A stretch of DNA of 64,000 nt from Gordonia zhaorongruii (GTDB lineage Bacteria > Actinomycetota > Actinomycetes > Mycobacteriales > Mycobacteriaceae): positions 1,892,463 through 1,956,462 of the forward strand of contig NZ_CP041763.1 of the NCBI RefSeq assembly GCF_007559005.1, written 5' to 3'. Numbering within the stretch: position 1 is the first letter of the stretch; each line of letters starts with the position of its first letter. A program made the translations under genes and the position numbers. Of this stretch, positions 1 through 9,028 are shown piece after piece. The notes under the pieces are model-generated. The model saw only the letters and a program-made list of their open reading frames with translations. It did no database searches and was not told the DNA's origin.

Positions 1-109
1 CCCATTGCTCAGTCGGCTCCACCCCGCCGTAGGCCGGCGGGATCCCGGTGCGCGGATCGGGCATGCCGAGGTCGGTCTCGGTCCGGGTGATCACGGTTCC
101 AGTGGTCAT
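1..109 (-). CDS. nadA: NadA quinolinate synthase, N-terminal fragment (cut by window edge)
   Basis: Only the first 36 codons are in the window. NadA condenses iminoaspartate with dihydroxyacetone phosphate to quinolinate, the first committed product of de novo NAD synthesis, using a [4Fe-4S] cluster. The call rests on the N-terminal segment PAYGGVEPTEQW, which resembles the PLGYGGVDGDERW stretch I recall from mycobacterial NadA, and on its position diverging from a Nudix-type regulator, as in the Rv1593c/nadA pair. The ATG at 109 has GGGAG about six bases upstream; an in-frame ATG at 121 lacks such a site. The iron-sulfur cysteines lie outside the window, so the assignment depends on synteny and a short match. 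Confidence 0.72.
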   Translation of the reverse strand, partial: MTTGTVITRTETDLGMPDPRTGIPPAYGGVEPTEQW

Positions 110-256
110 GGCGACTCCCATCGCTGCGTCTCGGAGCCGGCTGCGCTCCGGGGAGTTTCCGTCCATCGGTCGAAAACGTGGCGCCATCGTAACATCGAGC
201 TCCCGCTGCGCATTCCCGGCGACCCGCAGGTGCGTGGTTCCCCGGCTCTCACAGCC

Positions 257-262
257 TAGAAT
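257..262 (+). promoter_or_regulatory. -10 element TAGAAT, leaderless start of the Nudix regulator
   Basis: TAGAAT ends six bases before the ATG at 269 and no Shine-Dalgarno sequence precedes that ATG. The spacing fits transcription starting at or next to the start codon, as is common in Actinobacteria. I could not pick out a convincing -35 or a regulator palindrome in the nadA/Nudix gap. Confidence 0.5.
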
Positions 263-268
263 CGACAC

Positions 269-958
269 ATGCCGAAGTCCATGTGCGTCGAGGTGCTGAC
301 CGCGGTCTTCCAGGCGCGCGAGTGCGCCGAGGCCGGATCGGGCCTGTCCGTGCTCCTGACCCACGATCCCCGATCTCCTGCGGATCCGTGGGCGCTTCCC
401 GGTGGTCAGGTCGGCGACCGTGACACCCTCGAGGCCGCCGCACAGCGGCATCTCGGCGAACAGGCCGAGCTGACCCGAATCGCCCATCTCGAACAGCTGT
501 CATTCTTCTCCGAGCCGGATCGGGTGCCGGGCCGCCGAGCCGTCGCCTCGACCTTTCTCGGACTGGTCCCGCGCGACATACCCGCCGAACCCACCACCGG
601 ACACGCCGCGTGGCACGACGTCGCGAGCCTCCCGCCGCTCGCATTCGATCACGAGGACGTCGTCACGATGGCTCGGCAGCGCCTTGCGGCGAAACTCTCC
701 TACACCAACATCGCGTTCGCGCTCGCGCCCGGACAGTTCTCGATGTCCGAGCTGTCGGACATCTACGGAGCCGGGCTCGGCTATCCGGTCGACTCGACCA
801 ACCTGCTACGGATCCTGTCGCGGCGCGGCGTCGTGGTATCCACCGGAACCGTCGGCCGCACCGGTCGCGCCGGCGGGCGCCCACCCAGTCTGTACGCCTT
901 CGCCGACACCAGACTGCGGGTGACCGACGAATTCGCCACCCTGCGTCCACCCATGTGA
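269..958 (+). CDS. Nudix-fold transcriptional regulator (NrtR/NdaR-like) of NAD synthesis
   Basis: A 229-residue protein with an N-terminal Nudix-like domain (about residues 5-135) and a C-terminal winged-helix-like domain (about 140-229). WALPGG around residues 41-46 is typical of Nudix proteins. The Nudix box itself is degraded: where the consensus has RELxEE this protein reads RHLGEQ, so two of three metal-binding glutamates are gone. That fits an NrtR-type regulator that binds an NAD-related ligand rather than hydrolysing it. Divergence from nadA supports a role in controlling NAD synthesis. Translation probably starts at the leaderless ATG at 269. Its last 150 bases overlap, antisense, the end of the convergent DUF2567 gene. 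Regulator function is inferred, not shown. Confidence 0.75.
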   Translation: MPKSMCVEVLTAVFQARECAEAGSGLSVLLTHDPRSPADPWALPGGQVGDRDTLEAAAQRHLGEQAELTRIAHLEQLSFFSEPDRVPGRRAVASTFLGLVPRDIPAEPTTGHAAWHDVASLPPLAFDHEDVVTMARQRLAAKLSYTNIAFALAPGQFSMSELSDIYGAGLGYPVDSTNLLRILSRRGVVVSTGTVGRTGRAGGRPPSLYAFADTRLRVTDEFATLRPPM

Positions 959-1510
959 CCGCGCCTGGTGTGCTCCCGTATCCCGTTGTGCGGGAATGAG
1001 TTCGGGTGAGCGCGCCAGGAGTACGCAGATGAGGTACACCAGCACTGCGGTGAACGGCGCGCAGATCAACAACAGCCACGACGGTGTGTGATCGCCGGCG
1101 AACCAGAGCCGAACCGTGAGGTCGTAGGTCCCGGGTGAGGCCAGGTCGAGCGGCTCGCGCGTCATCGCCGCTATGCGGGTGCCGATGTCGATCGCCAGCC
1201 CCGACGCCGCGATGGCCGACCCGACCGCGAGGAGCAGCCCCGGCACACCGCGCATCCTCCGCAACCCGAACCACGAGCCGAGGGCCACCATCGCGCCGAG
1301 CGCGAAAGCGAGGAAAGCGAACGTGGCCAGGCCGCCGAACAGGTTCGCCGCGTGCCCTTCGGCGTACCGGACGTCCTCGGCGTTGACGACTATCGCGTGG
1401 ACCGGCGGGGACAACGCGACCCACAGGGCACCGACCGCCACCGCCAGGGCGAGCACGCAGACGACGTACACCGCCGGTGCCGCCCAGGTCGCCCGCCCGC
1501 CCCTCGTCAT
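806..1510 (-). CDS. DUF2567-type membrane protein, last gene of the biotin operon
   Basis: A 234-residue predicted membrane protein similar to mycobacterial Rv1591, the gene that follows bsaP. Hydrophobic segments are visible near residues 8-32, 58-80, 92-112 and 145-167. The ATG at 1510 overlaps the bsaP stop as ATGA, indicating translational coupling. The last 50 or so residues, after LIPAQRDTG, are hydrophilic and low-complexity and lie antisense to the end of the Nudix gene, because the first in-frame stop is at 806. The conserved part ends before this tail. No function is known to me. Position suggests, without proof, a link to biotin metabolism or transport. Confidence 0.65.
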   Translation of the reverse strand: MTRGGRATWAAPAVYVVCVLALAVAVGALWVALSPPVHAIVVNAEDVRYAEGHAANLFGGLATFAFLAFALGAMVALGSWFGLRRMRGVPGLLLAVGSAIAASGLAIDIGTRIAAMTREPLDLASPGTYDLTVRLWFAGDHTPSWLLLICAPFTAVLVYLICVLLARSPELIPAQRDTGAHQARSHGWTQGGEFVGHPQSGVGEGVQTGWAPAGATGAADGSGGYHDAAPRQDP

Positions 1511-1749
1511 CGGCGTTCGAGCTCGACCGAGTCGACGGTGCCGTGTCGCGAGCACCGTGCGTGCCACCCGTTCGGCCGGATCTGAACGACCATGCGGCGG
1601 CCGCACTGCCCGCAGAAGCGAGCTGGTTCCAGGCCGAGCAGCGCCGCCGCGGGCACTGCGTCCGGCGCCTCGACTTCGCACGCCGCACCGGTGTGAATCC
1701 CGAACTTCAGCGGTTCGGTCAGCGGACCTGCAGAACCCGTCGGAATCAT
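1507..1749 (-). CDS. bsaP: Biotin synthase auxiliary protein BsaP
   Basis: An 80-residue protein directly downstream of bioB, matching mycobacterial Rv1590. BsaP is a small iron-sulfur protein reported to be needed by mycobacterial BioB to convert dethiobiotin to biotin. Visible here are C46-x2-C49, a further Cys at 66 and a Cys at 24, enough ligands for a cluster. The ATG at 1749 is preceded by GAGGAG at good spacing, so I prefer it to the in-frame GTG at 1767. The stop overlaps the next gene's ATG. Identity rests on size, cysteine pattern and position; the biochemical role is known only for the family. Confidence 0.82.
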   Translation of the reverse strand: MIPTGSAGPLTEPLKFGIHTGAACEVEAPDAVPAAALLGLEPARFCGQCGRRMVVQIRPNGWHARCSRHGTVDSVELERR

Positions 1750-1806
1750 GTGGTTCTCCTCTTCCACGTGGCGGACACCACGACGCTACACCGTGCCGCC
1801 GCCGCG

Positions 1807-2859
1807 TCAGATGGTGTCATTGAGAGCCTTGATCGGCATCGACAGGTCGTCCAGGAGGTCGAGGTCGTTCTCCGCCGGACGACCGAGCGTCGTCAGGTAG
1901 TTGCCGACGATCACTGCGTTGATCCCGCCGAGGATGCCCTGCTCGGCCCCCAGATCACCGAGGGTGATCTCCCGGCCTCCCGCGAAGCGCAGGATGGTGC
2001 GCGGAAGCGCGAGACGGAAGGCCGCCACCGACTTGAGCGCCTCGGCTGCAGGTAGCACCTCCAGGTCGCCGAACGGGGTTCCCGGGCGCGGGTTGAGGAA
2101 GTTGAGCGGCACCTCGTCCGGTTCGAGCGCGGCCAGATCGGCGGCGAACTCGGCACGTTGTTCGAGCGTCTCCCCCATCCCGAGGATGCCGCCGCAGCAG
2201 ACCTCCATGCCCGCATCGCGGATCATCCGCAGCGTGCCCCACCTCTCCTCCCACGAGTGCGTGGTCACCACGTTCGGGAAGTGGCTGCGCGCCGTCTCCA
2301 GGTTGTGGTTGTAGCGGTGCACGCCCATGTCCTTGAGCTGATCGACCTGCTCCTGATCGAGCATGCCGAGACTGCATGCGATCTGGATGTCCACCTCGTT
2401 GCGGATGGCCTCGATCCCAGCGGCGACCTGGCTCATCAGTCGCTCGTCCGGTCCGCGAACCGCAGCGACGATGCAGAACTCGGTGGCTCCGGTCTTCGCG
2501 GTCTGCTTGGCCGCCTCGACGAGTGACGGAATATCGATCCAGGCGCTGCGAACCGGCGATGCGAACAGACCCGACTGGCTGCAGAAGTGGCAGTCCTCGG
2601 GGCATCCGCCGGTCTTCAGCGAGATGATGCCCTCTACCTCGACCTCGGGTCCGCACCAGCGCATGCGCACATCGTGCGCCAGCGCCAGGACATCGGTGAG
2701 CCGGTCATCGGACAACTCGAGCACCTGCAGGACCTGCTGCTGACTCAGGCCGATGCCCTGCTCGAGCACCTGTTCCCGCGCGACGGCGAGGATGTCTCCG
2801 ACTGCCTGCGTCTGGTCGGCTGCATCGGTCTGGTCGGTGCGCTGCTGCGTACTGGTCAC
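1807..2859 (-). CDS. bioB: Biotin synthase BioB (radical SAM)
   Basis: A 350-residue radical SAM enzyme that inserts sulfur into dethiobiotin to form biotin. The cluster motif is C86-x3-C90-x2-C93 within [15 protein letters not shown], and the length matches actinobacterial BioB. I place the start at GTG 2859, which has GGAG a few bases upstream overlapping the bioD stop; an ATG at 2889 would lie inside bioD without a better site. It sits between bioD and bsaP, consistent with a single operon in which BsaP supports BioB turnover. Confidence 0.95.
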   Translation of the reverse strand: MTSTQQRTDQTDAADQTQAVGDILAVAREQVLEQGIGLSQQQVLQVLELSDDRLTDVLALAHDVRMRWCGPEVEVEGIISLKTGGCPEDCHFCSQSGLFASPVRSAWIDIPSLVEAAKQTAKTGATEFCIVAAVRGPDERLMSQVAAGIEAIRNEVDIQIACSLGMLDQEQVDQLKDMGVHRYNHNLETARSHFPNVVTTHSWEERWGTLRMIRDAGMEVCCGGILGMGETLEQRAEFAADLAALEPDEVPLNFLNPRPGTPFGDLEVLPAAEALKSVAAFRLALPRTILRFAGGREITLGDLGAEQGILGGINAVIVGNYLTTLGRPAENDLDLLDDLSMPIKALNDTI

Positions 2860-2869
2860 GATCTTCTCC

Positions 2870-3607
2870 TCAGTGATGGGCTGCATCATGTCTCTCGGTC
2901 TTCTCGGGTCGGCGACGTATCACGTCCGGTGCGAACCACACCGGTGCGGCCGCCTGGAAGTCGGCGGGCGGCATCGCCCCGGCTCCCGCGGGAACGGCAC
3001 CGACTACCGGAACTCCGGTGAGCCGCTGCAGATCATCGCGGTTGCAGGTCATCGCCAGATCGGGCCGCTCGGGCCAGGTCCCGATGACGATTCCGGATGG
3101 AGCATGGCCGCGGCGGGCCAGTGCCTCGACGGTGAGCTCGGTGTGATTGAGCGTGCCGAGGCCCGGATCGGCGACGACGAGCGTCGACGGCGCGAAACCA
3201 TCCGCGTCGAGGGCCGCGATCACATCGATGACCGTCAGGCCGGGCGCCAATCGGACCAGCACTCCGCCGGCTCCTTCGACGACGATCACGTCCGCGTCGG
3301 CGGCGAGCTCACGGACGGCTGCGCTCACCTGTCCGACCCGCAGCGCCGGCATGCCTGCACGCCGGGCGGCCACCTCGGGCGCGAGGGGTTCCGGATAGCG
3401 CACCGGTTCGCGCGTCGCGACCTCGCCGGCCAGCGCCTGCACGCAGGCGAGGTCGGCCGCCTCGCCCGGCGCCGCACCCGTTTGGGCCGCCTTGCAGACT
3501 CCGACGCGCAGCCCGGCCGCCCTGGCGACCGCCGCCAGGGCTGCGACGGCGATCGTCTTGCCGACGTCCGTCCCGGTACCGGTCACGACGATGACCTGCG
3601 GCGTCAT
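2870..3607 (-). CDS. bioD: Dethiobiotin synthetase BioD
   Basis: A 245-residue ATP-dependent carboxylase that closes the ureido ring, turning 7,8-diaminononanoate into dethiobiotin. The P-loop GTGTDVGKT is at residues 10-18, near the N-terminus as usual for BioD. A second conserved segment, [10 protein letters not shown], is in the middle of the protein. The ATG at 3607 overlaps the bioF stop as ATGA, so the two are probably translationally coupled. The C-terminal dozen residues are rich in Arg and His and probably disordered. Confidence 0.94.
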   Translation of the reverse strand: MTPQVIVVTGTGTDVGKTIAVAALAAVARAAGLRVGVCKAAQTGAAPGEAADLACVQALAGEVATREPVRYPEPLAPEVAARRAGMPALRVGQVSAAVRELAADADVIVVEGAGGVLVRLAPGLTVIDVIAALDADGFAPSTLVVADPGLGTLNHTELTVEALARRGHAPSGIVIGTWPERPDLAMTCNRDDLQRLTGVPVVGAVPAGAGAMPPADFQAAAPVWFAPDVIRRRPEKTERHDAAHH

Positions 3608-4746
3608 CGGGAGTTCACCGGCTGACGGACGTGGGACAGCGCGTCCGCAACGATCCCGGCCACGGTGTCGAGGGTTCGGTCGTCGATGTCCGCACGGACG
3701 GTGAGCCGCAGTCGCGAGGTTCCCACGGGTACGGACGGCGGCCGGAAGCAGCCGACGAGAACGCCCCGCTCACGGCAGATCGCCGCGGCCGTCGTCGCGG
3801 CGACCGGATCGCCGACGATCAGCGACACAACCGCGGCCTCGGGACGCTCCGCACCGAGGGCGGCCGCGATGCGGCGTGCCGCCCGGCGGAGCCGGTTCGG
3901 CAGATCGGGTTCGTCGATCAGCACCTCCAGCGCGGCCGTGGCGGCGCCGACGGCCGCCGGGTTCAGCCCGGTGTCGAAGATGAACGTGCGCGCATGGTCG
4001 ATGAGATGGTCCCGCAGGAGCGCGGTCCCCGCGACGACGCCGCCCTGTGCGGCAAGTGATTTGGAGCAGACGGCCGTCACGACGAGATCGTCGGCGCCGG
4101 ACAGACCGCATTCCGCGACCAGCCCGGCACCACCGGGCCCGCGTACGCCGATGGCATGAGCCTCGTCCACGAGCAGGGTCGCGCCGTTGTCGTGTGCGGC
4201 ACTGTACAACTCGCGTAACGGCGCCAGGCTCCCGTCGATGCTGTAGACCGAATCGGTGACGACGATCGCACGCTCCTCCGTCCGCGCGGCCAGTGCTCGC
4301 CGAACCGCGCCTGCATCGCCGCGCTCCACCACGACGACGCGAGCGCGGGACAGCCGGCAGCCGTCGATGAGCGACGCGTGTGCACCGGTGTCGCTCACGA
4401 TCAGGTCACCGCGACCTGCCAGTGCGGTCACGGCCCCCACATTGGCGAGGTATCCGGACGAGAACAACAGGGCCGCTTGCGTTCCGACGAATCGCGCGAA
4501 CGTCTCCTCGAAGTGAATGTGCGCAGCCGTGGTGCCGACGACGAGTCGCGACGACGTGGATCCGGCACCCCAGTCGTCGAGTGCGCGGTGCGCCTGCGCG
4601 AGCACCTCGGGGTGCCGCGACAGCCCGAGGTAGTCGTTCGACGCGAGATTGCATTCGGTGTCACCGGCCGCTCGGGCCACCGGCGACCGATGCAATCCGG
4701 CGGCGGCGGTGCGCTCGGCCACGTCGGCGAGCCACCCGGCGGTCAC
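3604..4746 (-). CDS. bioF: 8-amino-7-oxononanoate synthase BioF
   Basis: A 380-residue PLP-dependent alpha-oxoamine synthase that condenses pimeloyl thioester with alanine to give 8-amino-7-oxononanoate. [10 protein letters not shown] near the N-terminus, the SIDGSLAPL and [10 protein letters not shown] segments, and a Lys in [11 protein letters not shown] (the likely PLP Schiff-base residue) are all typical. The start is GTG 4746, overlapping the bioA stop as GTGA; the frame stays open further upstream but only antisense to bioA. It lies in the bioA-F-D-B order with four-base overlaps. Confidence 0.94.
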   Translation of the reverse strand: MTAGWLADVAERTAAAGLHRSPVARAAGDTECNLASNDYLGLSRHPEVLAQAHRALDDWGAGSTSSRLVVGTTAAHIHFEETFARFVGTQAALLFSSGYLANVGAVTALAGRGDLIVSDTGAHASLIDGCRLSRARVVVVERGDAGAVRRALAARTEERAIVVTDSVYSIDGSLAPLRELYSAAHDNGATLLVDEAHAIGVRGPGGAGLVAECGLSGADDLVVTAVCSKSLAAQGGVVAGTALLRDHLIDHARTFIFDTGLNPAAVGAATAALEVLIDEPDLPNRLRRAARRIAAALGAERPEAAVVSLIVGDPVAATTAAAICRERGVLVGCFRPPSVPVGTSRLRLTVRADIDDRTLDTVAGIVADALSHVRQPVNSR

Positions 4747-6098
4747 GCGCGCACCGCCGAGGTGGCGTCGAGACTCGCACGCACACCTGCCCCGATCCCC
4801 GCGGTCAGCGTGCGGAGTTCGTCGTCGGTGATGATGAAGGGCGGCATCGTGTACAGCAGGTGCCGGAACGGACGCAGCCACACTCCTGCGTCCAGCACCG
4901 CATCGGTCGCGGCGACCATGTCGACGTCCCGATCGAGTTCGACGACCCCGATCGCCCCGAGCGTGCGCACGTCGACTACCCCGTCGATACCGACGAGCGG
5001 CGCCAGGCCCGACTGGAGACCGGCGCGGATCTCCGGGATGCGGGTGCCCCAATCCGATGAGACGAGCAGGTCGATCGACGCGCAGGCGACGGCGCACGCG
5101 AGCGGATTCGCCATGAACGTCGGCCCGTGCGCCAGGCCCCCTGCCTCGCCGCGACTGATGGTCTGCGCGATCTCGTCTGTGGTGAGCGTCGCCGCGAGTG
5201 TCATGTACCCGCCGGTGAGGGCTTTGCCCACGCACATGATGTCGGGACTCACTCCCGCATGGTCGACTGCGAACATCGCACCGGTCCGGCCGAACCCGGT
5301 GGCGATCTCATCGCAGATCAGGAGCACGTCATGGGCGTCGCAGAGCTCGCGGAGCGCGGTGACCAGGCGCGGGTCGTGAAACCGCATGCCGCCCGCCCCC
5401 TGGACGACCGGTTCGACGATGACGGCGGCGAGCGCATCGCGGTCGCGGCCGAGCGCGTCGTCGAGGTCGGCGACGTACTGCGGATCCCAGTGAGCGGGCG
5501 GGGCGGGCACGAACACCTGCTCGGCGAGCACGCCGCGCCACATGGCGTGCATCCCGCCATCGGGGTCGCAGACGCTCATCGGCGCGAACGTGTCCCCGTG
5601 ATAACCACCGCGCCAGGTGAGGATCTTGGTGCGGCCGGTCCGACCGCGACTCCGCTGGTACTGGACGGCCATCTTGACGGCCACCTCGACGGACACCGAC
5701 CCCGAATCGGCGAAGAAGACCTTGTCGAGCGGCTCCGGCGTGAGCCCGACGAGCCGCTCGGCGAGCCGCGCCGCGGGCTCGTGAGTGAGGCCGCCGAACA
5801 TGACATGCGACATCCTGCCCACCTGCGCGGTGACCGCCGCGTCGAGCACCGGGTGCCGGTAGCCGTGCACGGCCGCCCACCAGGAGCTCATTCCGTCGAT
5901 GGCGGTGGTCCCGTCGGCGAAGGTCAGGTGGACGCCTGCGGCGGAGTCGACCACCCGAGGCACAGTGGTGGACGGGAAACCGCCGTACGGATGCCAGACG
6001 TGCTCGGCGTCGATCCGCTGGATCTCGTCATGATCGTTGGCATCGGGGACGCCGGAGGGGCCCCTCGTGCCCGGAGCGCCACTCGTATCGGGCCTCAT
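4743..6098 (-). CDS. bioA: BioA, adenosylmethionine-8-amino-7-oxononanoate aminotransferase
   Basis: A 451-residue class III aminotransferase that makes 7,8-diaminononanoate using S-adenosylmethionine as amino donor. Visible landmarks are the [10 protein letters not shown] substrate-site segment (residues 71-80), [12 protein letters not shown] with Asp263, and the PLP lysine K292 in [10 protein letters not shown]. The first 25 residues are not conserved. ATG 6098 has GAGGAG a few bases upstream. It is the first gene of the operon and diverges from bioQ across a 104-base gap that holds the presumed BioQ operator. Confidence 0.95.
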   Translation of the reverse strand: MRPDTSGAPGTRGPSGVPDANDHDEIQRIDAEHVWHPYGGFPSTTVPRVVDSAAGVHLTFADGTTAIDGMSSWWAAVHGYRHPVLDAAVTAQVGRMSHVMFGGLTHEPAARLAERLVGLTPEPLDKVFFADSGSVSVEVAVKMAVQYQRSRGRTGRTKILTWRGGYHGDTFAPMSVCDPDGGMHAMWRGVLAEQVFVPAPPAHWDPQYVADLDDALGRDRDALAAVIVEPVVQGAGGMRFHDPRLVTALRELCDAHDVLLICDEIATGFGRTGAMFAVDHAGVSPDIMCVGKALTGGYMTLAATLTTDEIAQTISRGEAGGLAHGPTFMANPLACAVACASIDLLVSSDWGTRIPEIRAGLQSGLAPLVGIDGVVDVRTLGAIGVVELDRDVDMVAATDAVLDAGVWLRPFRHLLYTMPPFIITDDELRTLTAGIGAGVRASLDATSAVRA

Positions 6099-6151
6099 CG
6101 CTCCTCCTCACCGGTGCCGCATCGCCGTCCATCCCGGCAATCCTGAACACT

Positions 6152-6179
6152 GTACAGGCAAGCCTGTACGACGTACAGG
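6152..6179. promoter_or_regulatory. BioQ operator: two overlapping palindromes between bioA and bioQ
   Basis: Two perfect inverted repeats share an arm. GTACAGGC (6152-6159) and GCCTGTAC (6162-6169) form one with a two-base centre. CCTGTAC (6163-6169) and GTACAGG (6173-6179) form the next with a three-base centre. Three regularly placed half-sites suit binding of TetR-family dimers. The element lies upstream of the bioQ -10 (6191-6196) and within the likely bioA promoter region, so one site could control both directions. That BioQ is the protein bound is inferred from position. Confidence 0.75.
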
Positions 6180-6190
6180 AGGCCGGCGCG

Positions 6191-6196
6191 TACCCT
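6191..6196 (+). promoter_or_regulatory. -10 element TACCCT for bioQ
   Basis: TACCCT ends six bases before the GTG start of bioQ with no ribosome binding site between, so the message is probably leaderless. The -35 region would fall in the overlapping palindromes, consistent with self-repression. Confidence 0.5.
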
Positions 6197-6202
6197 GACG
6201 CG

Positions 6203-6757
6203 GTGAGCAACTCCCGAGCCGACGTCCTCGCGGCGGCACGCGCCATCCTCGCCGAGCACAGCCTCGCCGACCTGACGATGCGCCGACTCGCCACCGACCT
6301 GGGCGTCCGCCCCAATGCGCTGTACTGGCACTTCCCCAACAAGCAGTCGATGCTCGCCGCCCTCGCGGACGACATCCTCGCCTCCATCGACGCCCCACCC
6401 GACGACGTGTGGCCTGCCCGGCTCGCCGCAATGGCAGCCTCGATGCGCGACGCTCTGCTCGACGTCCCGGACAGCGCGGAGATCGTGTCGTCGGCGTGGG
6501 CATCGGGTCTCTCCGACCGCGGCATCGTCGATCTGATCGCCGCCGTGGCGCGAACGGGCGGGCTGACACAGTCGGCGGCGGCCGGAGTCGCGACCGCGAT
6601 CTGCCAGCTCACCATCGGGCTGACCATCGAGGAGCAGACCCGCGGGCAGATGGAACGTCTCGGCGTGACCGGTCCGTCCGGACGTGACTTCGACGCCGAG
6701 TTCGCGGGCGGACTGGACATCATCGTCGCGGGCGCGGGCGCCCGCGGCCACAGCTGA
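6203..6757 (+). CDS. bioQ: TetR-family biotin repressor BioQ
   Basis: A 184-residue TetR-family protein. The helix-turn-helix lies in about residues 20-45, with LTMRRLATDLGVRPNALYWH matching the usual recognition-helix pattern that ends in LYWHF. Actinobacteria generally use BioQ in place of the bifunctional repressor BirA to control biotin genes, and this gene diverges from bioA over palindromic repeats. Start is GTG 6203, probably leaderless. The C-terminal ligand domain is ordinary for the family and does not reveal the effector. The name rests on family plus position. Confidence 0.82.
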   Translation: MSNSRADVLAAARAILAEHSLADLTMRRLATDLGVRPNALYWHFPNKQSMLAALADDILASIDAPPDDVWPARLAAMAASMRDALLDVPDSAEIVSSAWASGLSDRGIVDLIAAVARTGGLTQSAAAGVATAICQLTIGLTIEEQTRGQMERLGVTGPSGRDFDAEFAGGLDIIVAGAGARGHS

Positions 6758-6855
6758 GCACCGCGCCCGATTCGAGTTCATCCCGGCGAATGCGTAGATT
6801 TACTTGCCGATCACCCATGAGCTGCGGACCGCGCACCTGAACGAACAGACCCGAC

Positions 6856-8985
6856 TTGACCTTCTCCGACTCTCCCGGAAACTCCGGATACCGCACCGAT
6901 CTCGACGGACTCCGCGGGATCGCCATCGCGCTGGTCGCCTGCTTCCACGTCTGGTTCGGCCGGGTCTCCGGAGGTGTCGACGTCTTCCTGACGCTCTCCG
7001 GCTACTTCTTCCTCGGATCGCTGTACCGTCACGCCGTCTGGTCCGCGGATCCCCGCGCCACCTTCCGCGAGACGATGAACGTGTGGCCCCGCCTCGAACG
7101 TCTCCTGCGCCGTCTCCTGCCCGCATTGCTGACGGTGCTGATCGGTGTCGCCGTCCTCACCCTGGTGATCCTCCCCCGGACTCGCTGGAACGACGTCGGG
7201 CGCGAGATCGTCGCGAGCGCTCTCTACTACCAGAATTACTATCTGGCGGAGAACTCCCAGGACTACCTGGCCGCCAGCTCCGCTAACAGCCCGCTGCAGC
7301 ATCTCTGGTCGATGTCGATGCAGGGTCAGTTCTTCGTCGCCGCCCTGGTCATCGCCTTCGCGATCGCCGCCCTCCTCAAAGCACTCGGCACTCGACTGGC
7401 GGTGTTCACCGATCCGAAGACCATTCGCCGGGTCATCGGCGGCACCACTGCGCTGATCGCCGCCGCATCCTTCTACTACGCACAGGCCCGCCTGGGCGCC
7501 GATCAGCCGTACAACTACTACGACACCGCGGCGCGCCTGTGGGAACCGCTGGTCGGCGGCCTGCTGGCCATCTGGATGCCGTTCCGCCGGATCTCCGGCC
7601 GGATCCGCAACCTGTTCGCGCTCGCCGCGATCGCCGCGATCGTGTCCTGCGGTTGGTGGATCGACGGTGTCGCAGAGTATCCGGGGCCGCTCGCACTCGT
7701 CCCGGTCGGCGCCACTCTGCTCATCATCTGGGCCGGTGCGGGCCACCGGCCCACGGTGAACCGCTGTCTCGCCGCGCGCCCCGGCGTATGGCTCGGAACC
7801 CTCGCGTACGCCCTCTACCTGATTCACTGGCCGCTGCTCATCTTCTACCTATCGTGGCGCGGGTCCGAGCACACGAACGCCCTCGAGGGAACCGCGATCC
7901 TCGCGGTGTCCCTGGGGCTGGCCTGGCTCGTCAAGAAGTACGTCGAGGATCCGCTGCGCGGCGGCGGACGATCGATCCTGGGTGACTGGCACTGGCCGGG
8001 TCGGCCGCGCATCACCTATGCGGCCATCCTCACGCTGATCCTCCTCCTCGGCTCGGTGACCGTCGGCACGGCGAGCGCGGTCTGGGACCGCAACGTCGGC
8101 TCGGCATCGGTCGACACCCGCGACCTCGATCCGGCGCTGTACCCGGGTGCCCGTGAACTGCTCGGCGATGCACCCGTCCCGGCGATGCCCCCGCGTCCGA
8201 CCCCGCTGGAGGCCGCACACGATTATGCGGAGACCACGCTCGACGGCTACATGAGCGATTTCGAGGACACCGACTTCCACGTCGGCGTCTACGGCGACCC
8301 GACCGCGACCCGCACGATCGCGCTCGCAGGCGGATCGCACGCCGAGATGTGGATCTCCGCTCTCGACCGGATCGGGAGAGAGAACGGATTCCGGGTCACC
8401 ACGTACCTGAAGATGGGTTGCCCGCTGACCACCGAGCCGACTCCGGCCCGCCTGGACGGCACTCCTTACCCGATCTGCCACGACTGGGTCCGCAAGGTGA
8501 TGAACGAGATCGTCCGCACCGGGACCGACGCCGTCTTCACCAATTCGACCAGGCCGGACACCGACGGCCCGGCCGATCACACACCCGAGGGCTACATCGG
8601 GGTCTTCGACGAGTTCGCCCGAGCGAGGATCCCGGTCCTGGGCATCCGCGACGTTCCGTGGCCGCATCACCGAGACGGCCGGGACTTCAACACTCCCGAG
8701 TGTCTGGCGAACGGCGGGACCGCGACGACGTGCGGAACTCAGCGATCGACTGCCCTCGCCGCCGTCGATCCGATCGCCGAGTACGCACGCGCGACCCCGA
8801 CGTTCCATCCACTCGACCTCAGCGCCGGTCTGTGCACCGACGCGTTCTGTCCCGGCATCGTCGGTAACATCATCGTGTACAAGGACTTCCACCACCTGAG
8901 CGCCACGTACGTTCGCAGCCTGACCGGCGAACTGTCGCGGCAGATGGCCCTGGCACTGCCCTGGACCGGTCCCGCTCTGTCCTGA
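6856..8985 (+). CDS. OafA/YrhL-type acyltransferase with C-terminal SGNH domain
   Basis: A 709-residue two-part protein. The N-terminal 380 residues form a multi-span acyltransferase-3 domain beginning GYRTDLDGLRGIAIALVACF, with about ten hydrophobic segments. The C-terminal part (about 430-700) is a periplasmic SGNH-type domain: GGSHAEMW with the presumed nucleophile Ser near residue 494, and DFHHLS near 677 supplying the Asp/His pair. Such proteins O-acylate cell-surface glycans; the substrate here is unknown. A related gene lies near treXYZ in mycobacteria. I take TTG 6856 as start since no in-frame ATG or GTG precedes the conserved region closely; this start is uncertain. A short CCTGAC/GTCAGG hairpin spans the stop codon. 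Confidence 0.8.
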   Translation: MTFSDSPGNSGYRTDLDGLRGIAIALVACFHVWFGRVSGGVDVFLTLSGYFFLGSLYRHAVWSADPRATFRETMNVWPRLERLLRRLLPALLTVLIGVAVLTLVILPRTRWNDVGREIVASALYYQNYYLAENSQDYLAASSANSPLQHLWSMSMQGQFFVAALVIAFAIAALLKALGTRLAVFTDPKTIRRVIGGTTALIAAASFYYAQARLGADQPYNYYDTAARLWEPLVGGLLAIWMPFRRISGRIRNLFALAAIAAIVSCGWWIDGVAEYPGPLALVPVGATLLIIWAGAGHRPTVNRCLAARPGVWLGTLAYALYLIHWPLLIFYLSWRGSEHTNALEGTAILAVSLGLAWLVKKYVEDPLRGGGRSILGDWHWPGRPRITYAAILTLILLLGSVTVGTASAVWDRNVGSASVDTRDLDPALYPGARELLGDAPVPAMPPRPTPLEAAHDYAETTLDGYMSDFEDTDFHVGVYGDPTATRTIALAGGSHAEMWISALDRIGRENGFRVTTYLKMGCPLTTEPTPARLDGTPYPICHDWVRKVMNEIVRTGTDAVFTNSTRPDTDGPADHTPEGYIGVFDEFARARIPVLGIRDVPWPHHRDGRDFNTPECLANGGTATTCGTQRSTALAAVDPIAEYARATPTFHPLDLSAGLCTDAFCPGIVGNIIVYKDFHHLSATYVRSLTGELSRQMALALPWTGPALS

Positions 8986-9028
8986 CACCGTCAGGGGGAC
9001 GACCGCACGAATTCGCGATCGGAGACGC

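Noticed and set aside
5..259. Short plus-strand frames opposite nadA
   Set aside because: They oppose the recognised NadA start and have no ribosome binding site or conserved residues.
3604..5235. Extended BioF of 543 residues
   Set aside because: The extra N-terminal part is antisense-like, lies inside bioA and lacks conservation; GTG 4746 gives the family length.
8981..8995. CCTGAC/GTCAGG hairpin as terminator of the acyltransferase gene
   Set aside because: Only six base pairs and it spans the stop codon; transcription probably continues into treY 43 bases later.
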